Positions 59,017 through 64,000 of a stretch of 64,000 nucleotides of DNA are shown here, one piece after another. Positions within the stretch are counted from its first letter, which is position 1. Every line of letters starts with the position of its first letter. The notes beneath the pieces were generated by a model. That model did no database searches, was not told the origin of the DNA, and was given only the letters and a program-made list of their open reading frames with translations. The position numbers were made by a program, and so were the translations under genes. The DNA comes from Gordionus sp. m RMFG-2023. Lineage: Eukaryota; Nematomorpha; Gordioida; Chordodea; Parachordodidae. Location: assembly GCF_954871325.1 (NCBI RefSeq), contig NC_088777.1:31473366-31537365 (forward strand). Direction: 5' to 3'.

Positions 59017-60462
59017 CTAACCTATTGCCATTCTAAAATCGTTCAATACATAATCCAAAGTTTTGAGGGTTTGAGTATCTAACATTGAATTTTCTCTCTC
59101 TTTTTTAGAGCTAGATTTATATTCCCGTTTATCGGTAGATTTTTTCCCACTTAAGCCCTCTTTGCCATCAACTATTGCGGTATGATAATTTTTATCTAGA
59201 CTTTCGGGCATATCATCGTTATCCTTGAAACAGGTGTCTTTTTCTGGATGACTATTGTATTTATCAGGAAATGAAGTGGAAGAAACAGTTTTTGAGATGG
59301 ACCTTGAACTAAATATCCTATCTTGACTTTCTTTTAGCAGAGTTTTAAAGTATGATTGACCTATTAAACGTTGAGTCGTTCCAAGTTTGTATTGCAATGA
59401 GGTAAAACTTTCATCTACCGTAACGTTTTTTGATTTATAAGAAGCGTTAGTCCCAAATTTATCAGTATTTGGTGAACTAAAAGAATTTTCAATCGTCATT
59501 TCGCTGTTATTAGCACATATTTTATTATCATACTTATCACCGTTAATAATTGCTGGTGCTACGAAGTCCCCTATACATTTAATAGATTCGTCCTTATTTT
59601 TTGCGCTACTGACTATGTTGTTTAGTTTGTAGGACATCATGTATCCTTTGTAGTAATCCAAGTTTTCTTGTTGCAATTTAAGGGTATCATTTTGAGACTC
59701 CAAAACTCTTTTTAGATGTTCCTTTTGCTCTTCCAAATATTTGACCTCGCTTCTCAGAGTGTGGCATTCCGACTCGCGAGATTTATATTCTTGATAATGG
59801 TCATTCCTTTGTTTTTTACATGCCACTAGCTCCTCCTCAGTCATTTTAAATTTTTCGTTCATTTTTTTTACCCGCAACTCCTTTTCTTTACATTCGATCA
59901 TCAAACGATCGCGGTCTACTGTAGCATCTCGACAATGCGAATCCAAAACCTTGAATTTATCAACCATTCCTTTCAAACACGTTGATGCCTCTTTGAGGTC
60001 GCGCGATTTTTCACTCAGTTCATCCCTTATTTCTTGTAATTCACCTTCGAGCTTACCTATAAGATTGGCCTTCTCTTCCAATGTACTCAAAAGTTTATCT
60101 AACCTTTTTTCTAACCCGCAAATTTTTTCTTTCAATCCTCTGTTCACTCTTTTATATTCATCCCTTTCCTGAGCCAGCACGTTTAATTCGGTTTCCTTCA
60201 TCCTAAATTCGGATTCCCTATTGTGCAATTCTTCCTTCAAATTCTCAACCTTATCGTTCCTGGCATGGCATTCGTATTCTAACTTTGAACATTTAGTTTC
60301 ATATTTAACTATACGTTGAGTCAAATCCTCCCATCTTCCCAATTTTTCCCTTTCCGTCAGACAATACTTTGATATATCTTTATCTCGGCTGGCTAGCTCT
60401 TTCAACAGTAATTCAATCTCTTTTCTTTGCTCTTTAATAACTTTGTGTTCCAAATGATTCAT
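59017..60462 (-). CDS. CCDC62: CCDC62-like coiled-coil protein, 481 aa, single exon
   Basis: In vertebrates CCDC62 is a testis-enriched coiled-coil protein linked to sperm acrosome formation and estrogen-receptor signalling (family knowledge). Residues 8-28 (KEQRKEIELLLKEL, then SRDKDI) line up with vertebrate EKQRKELQLLIGEL.DRDKEL. The W of RWEDLTQRI and the KCSKLE that follow match SWEEDRQ...ERCSKLE. Residues ~1-275 are heptad-rich coiled coil; the remainder is Ser/Lys/Asp-rich and probably disordered. KTLLKESQDRI near residue 355 recalls the C-terminal QRLLAESRQMV. The protein is shorter than human CCDC62 (~680 aa). An in-frame TAA lies 13 codons before the ATG. The absence of introns is notable. 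The identity rests on remembered alignment; another CCDC family is possible. Confidence 0.65.
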   Translation of the reverse strand: MNHLEHKVIKEQRKEIELLLKELASRDKDISKYCLTEREKLGRWEDLTQRIVKYETKCSKLEYECHARNDKVENLKEELHNRESEFRMKETELNVLAQERDEYKRVNRGLKEKICGLEKRLDKLLSTLEEKANLIGKLEGELQEIRDELSEKSRDLKEASTCLKGMVDKFKVLDSHCRDATVDRDRLMIECKEKELRVKKMNEKFKMTEEELVACKKQRNDHYQEYKSRESECHTLRSEVKYLEEQKEHLKRVLESQNDTLKLQQENLDYYKGYMMSYKLNNIVSSAKNKDESIKCIGDFVAPAIINGDKYDNKICANNSEMTIENSFSSPNTDKFGTNASYKSKNVTVDESFTSLQYKLGTTQRLIGQSYFKTLLKESQDRIFSSRSISKTVSSTSFPDKYNSHPEKDTCFKDNDDMPESLDKNYHTAIVDGKEGLSGKKSTDKREYKSSSKKERENSMLDTQTLKTLDYVLNDFRMAIG

Positions 60463-61042
60463 ACTTTTTTTGTGACATTTATCGCTTCTGCTAAATTATA
60501 ACATTTTTTTAAAAAAAATATGTAATATTTAATGATGTAAAACATACTATTGCGTATATGAAATTATATATCATTTATAAATTTTATCTTAATTACTCTA
60601 TGTATAAATGGCCTATGTAATGTTTGGACGGACTTTTTTTCGGACTATTATTTGATGCCATAAGGACCTATTATTTTCATATATTAACCTTAAAGATCGG
60701 ATAAAATCAAAAAAATAAATGATAATATTATAAATTTATTATTAAATATATTCAAAATTGAATCGTTTTAAAAAGATACTCTTACTAACACCATTCACTA
60801 GGCTTAGAATAATGAATTATATTTTTTTTATAAATTTTATTTTAATAAAACTTGATTTTCTAGTAAGCGGTATATAATCAAAAATTAGAATCTGTACTTG
60901 TTCGATTTTTTAAATTAATAGAATAAGTTTTTATATAACTTGAAGGAATATTTTAATAATTCGATATATAACTACTTATTCAGGGTTATGGAATAATTAG
61001 ATATACATTTTGTAAAAGGAATAAATTTTGAGATAAACTTTA

Positions 61043-61228
61043 TTAAGCTGCATTTATAGTAAATGCGTTATCTTTAAGCGTTGCGTTTATAGTAAATGCG
61101 TTATCTTTAAGCGTTGCGTTATTTAAAGTAGACTTCCATTTTTCATATCTAAATTTCATCAACAGCTCACTAAACTTTTCATTAGACGTCTGATCGCGAA
61201 GTAGATTTTGAAGAGATTCTTGAAAATC
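61043..61228 (-). CDS. possible terminal exon, 61 codons, unknown protein
   Basis: The minus strand is open for 61 codons to a TAA at 61043. It has no Met start, so it would have to be a spliced exon. The peptide contains FQESLQNLLRDQTSNEKFSE and LLMKFRYEKWKSTLN, amphipathic and mixed in composition unlike random AT-rich frames. Its end holds NATLKDNAFTI twice, from a 33-bp tandem duplication that keeps the frame. The acceptor side is weak (CTAAG). I do not recognise the family. It may be a fragment of a neighbouring minus-strand gene. Confidence 0.3.
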   Translation of the reverse strand, partial: DFQESLQNLLRDQTSNEKFSELLMKFRYEKWKSTLNNATLKDNAFTINATLKDNAFTINAA

Positions 61229-61515
61229 TTAGCTTTAATTTTGACATGATTCCATAATTTTTTAGGAAATGGGAAGGAGAGTTAGATTGAAATACCACAT
61301 ATTACAAATAACCAATCTGCAGTATCTTTGATTGGATTTCAAAAGCAAGTACTCGTTTGAATTATTATATATTTACATGTCATATTATTTTTATTATCCC
61401 TAGGTTAGGCCTCCACATCTGATTATATTAGCTAATTAAATCATTAACGTTATCATCAATACAAAATTTTATGGATGCCTAGACAGTTTTAGTCACTCCC
61501 TTTTCTAATACCTCA

Positions 61516-61647
61516 TCCCTTAAAAATATCTCTCAAAATGACATTCATAATAGTCAACTTCACTTTGCAATAGTATTTTAAATAAGGATGTTCCCATCCA
61601 AATGTATCAAATGAAATTTGGAACTCGTTTATTCCCACCAACGAAAT
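61516..61647 (-). CDS. possible exon, 44 codons, unknown protein
   Basis: The minus strand is open from an acceptor-like ATCGTTAG to a TGA at 61513-61515. It encodes GINEFQISFDTFGWEHPYLK followed by YYCKVKLTIMNVILRDIF. The richness in W, H, Y, C and G is not expected of noise in this base composition. A GTGAAG donor-like site lies after the YYCK codons. I could not join it in phase with the stretch at 61043-61228 and do not recognise the family. Confidence 0.3.
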
Positions 61648-62093
61648 CTAACGATATTATTATGGATATTTTTTGAAACCTAGCATGACTCGGTGATCCT
61701 GATTTTTAAAATCGTTTTTAAAAACTTAACCCAACAAACTTAAAAAACTAATATTTCTAACCACACTAAATTCATTGAATCCTCTTTTGGCCATAACATC
61801 TCACAATTGGATATTTTTTTATTTCCTACTCAAAATTATATCCAGCAAAAGAATCCTTTAGTTTTTAAAAACTTTTTAAGCATTAGCAGCCATCTTGTTT
61901 TTTTATCTCGAATATCAATTATAATTTGGATTTTAATTTATGGAATCTTTATTTAATGATATACCTTTCGGTTAATGTTGGCGCATTAAAAAAAAGTTGA
62001 AGATTATTCCTCAATTGTAAATGTATAGAAGCAAAACCAAATAAATAACTTTTTAAACTGTCTAAACAAATCGAAAAATAACCACCTATTTAG

Positions 62094-62230
62094 CAATGTT
62101 GTTAAAAACATTTCTGGAGCCCAGCTACATTTTTTCAAAAAAGCTGGAGGGCCGTTATTTTTCAAAACTCGGGAGCGAGAAAAAAATCTTTTGGGAAGGA
62201 GCGAAGGATCGGCAGTTCTCTTGCCTCTTT
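62094..62230 (+). mobile_element. single end of a TAGTGTTGTTAAA-type element
   Basis: CAATGTTGTTAAAAACATT is followed by GGAGCCCAGCTAC and AGCTGGAGGGCC, short self-complementary GC-rich words as in the other members of this terminal family. The opposite end was not identified. Confidence 0.45.
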
Positions 62231-64000
62231 AATTCTATTGCATAAATTGTTAAAAAATAATCTTAATTAATAAGAAATAATATAAATTTATTTGAATTTA
62301 TGAAACTATTTAAATATATTGTTATTTAAAAAATTTTAATCGCGCCATTTTTTAAATTCAAATTATAAACTTTTTATAAAAACCATGGGACTATATCTTA
62401 TTATCAATTGTTACATAAGATATTAAAATAAATGAAAGGAAATTTACATTTCTATATCACAAGAAATATTATACAAAACCATTTACCCTTATCCTTTAGA
62501 AGATAGTTTAAAAGTTGATGGCCTGACCATTATTCCTTGGATTCAAGCTAATCATTAATTAGAAGTACAAGTCCTTTAATTTCCCTAAACATCAATGTTA
62601 CGATTATTTTAAGCAAAACAAAAAAAAATTAGATATTATTTTAGTCAAATCGTTACATCAACCCATTTTTTCCTATATTATTGAGCTTTTTGAAAACTTT
62701 AAGACAAAATTAGACTTGAAAATATTTTATATATATGTTAGACTTTATTTCTGAGCAATTATTTACTTCCTGATCATTAAAAATTATAGTAAATTTAAAA
62801 AACGTATTTTGAAACTATATCACCTGGCTGACGCTTCGAGAGGCATGATCGCGCGTACTATATAAATCAGATTTGCTTGGTATTAGCATTGTAGGCCAAA
62901 TTTTAAACTTTTTTTTTGTAATTCAACATTAAGTGGAAACTTTAAATAAAAACAGATTTTTTCTTTTTTCCCGAAAAAATCCACTAACTTTTTATATCAC
63001 AATGGTACAACATCTATAATGTCATAATATAAAAGCCTTTGCTAGTTAAATATTTTAAATTATTTGAACGATACTAATGTGTGCTTCCAAGGTTAATGAT
63101 TTTTTGTTTTTATTAATACATTATATATAACGTCGTAGATTATCCTTATAAAATCGCTGTTTTGTATAGGTTCAGACTTTAGAGATCTAGATTGAGGAAT
63201 TACTAAAAGCTTCGAGATCCGCTATTTTTGAAAAAATAGTAAATGCTTATTTGTGTGGTGGGGGGGGGGGGTTAGTTATCCATAGTTAATTTAAGTAGAA
63301 CGGCATTGATTATATTTTACTATAATCGAATTTTAAATATTGGAAATATTAATAGATCAATATAGGTATTATTTTGAAAAATACATATTTGATTAAATAT
63401 GGAATTCAAAATTCTTAAGCCGATGCTGATATATTTGAATTAGAGGTGGGCACAAGTCGACCCAACCCTAACCAGCCCATTGAATCTTTTCAAAAGGTTT
63501 TAGGGTATGGAACGTAAAAAAAATTGATACAAATTGTCCAGCCCATCTGAAAATCTTTTTGCAGGCCCTATCGTGTAATTAGACGTCAGTCTACATAAAC
63601 AATGTTTTATAATTAGGAGTGAATATAGAAATTTGGAAGACTATGGGTTTCAAAAAATTAGCTGACTCCCAAAATAAGAATCAGCGCTGATTTAATTCAT
63701 ATCATATAACATTTCTATATTTAAACCCTTTAAAACATGTTTGCATTAAGGGTGAAAAAATTCCGAGGGATTCTCTTTAATATGAATTGATGAATGAAAA
63801 AAAATTTTTTTTTTATTTTGGTCATAATATGTTATAAGTCACAAAACGTATATAATCAAACAATTTATTGTATTTTATATCTTGGTATAAAATAAAATAA
63901 TTTTTATTCCCGTTGAAACAAAGTGCACGGCATTTCACGTATCGCTATTATATAGTGGGTTTTCACTCTGGAAAATGGACAACTTGATCTGTACGAATAT

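Larger units (their letters stand above)
60463..64000. other. mostly unassigned region
   Basis: No full gene is recognised. Two coding-like stretches on the minus strand (61043-61228 and 61516-61647) are listed separately. A TAGTGTTGTTAAA-type element end occurs at 62094 (CAATGTTGTTAAAAACA), a G tract at 63261-63270, and a hAT-like end AGAGGTGGGCACAAGTCGACC at about 63443. The rest is AT-rich without clear structure. Confidence 0.45.

Overview
This is a gene-poor, very AT-rich stretch of a eukaryotic nuclear genome. Two host genes can be supported. Both are animal-type genes (a TSC22-domain regulator with spliceosomal introns and a CCDC62-like coiled-coil protein), so the source is probably an invertebrate metazoan. 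The sequence does not let me name the phylum. Everything else that I recognise is mobile DNA and its debris: hAT, Mutator-like, Tc1/mariner, Merlin-like and Sola-like DNA transposons, one LINE, Ty3/gypsy-type LTR fossils, MITEs, satellites and minisatellites.

Layout. 1-5.3 kb: mostly unassigned AT-rich DNA with a Tc1/mariner fragment and a LINE reverse-transcriptase fragment. 5.3-17.8 kb: one nested nest. An oligo-G element (5331-17803) is split by a 12.1-kb hAT-like element (5476-17609). That element's inverted arms carry a 119-bp satellite, and it also holds a BED-type hAT transposon with a perfect 8-bp target duplication, two MITEs, a gag-protease LTR fossil and a Mutator-like transposase remnant. 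18.2-27.6 kb: LTR-retroelement fossils. Three copies of one LTR-bearing block (one +, two -) lie around a broken Ty3/gypsy coding region read from the + strand. 27.6-42.7 kb: large palindromic hAT-like elements with GC-rich minisatellites, inserted in and around a broken DUF4371-type hAT transposase gene. 42.7-45.4 kb: mostly unassigned.

45.4-57.6 kb (+ strand): a complete long-form TSC22-domain gene in four phase-matched exons, predicted at 731 aa. It has the N-terminal FQITSV box, the RFKVVK...KGRW box, the IDNKIE micro-exon and the TSC box with leucine zipper. Its two large introns are filled with transposons, including a 3.8-kb Sola-like element with ~0.8-kb inverted ends. 59.0-60.5 kb (- strand): a 481-aa CCDC62-like gene, convergent with the TSC22 gene. 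60.5-64 kb: no assigned gene, but two short coding-like stretches on the - strand.

The most distinctive signal is a group of hAT-like ends that share TAGTGTTGTTAAA. Behind the shared tip each lineage carries a different short GC-rich, often self-complementary repeat (GAGTCGACTC, AAGCCGGCTT, GGTCGGTGCTC, ATCTAGAT). Some of them have also taken a 119-bp satellite with the 12-bp palindrome TGACAATTGTCA into their arms. All calls come from reading the sequence; no similarity search was run.
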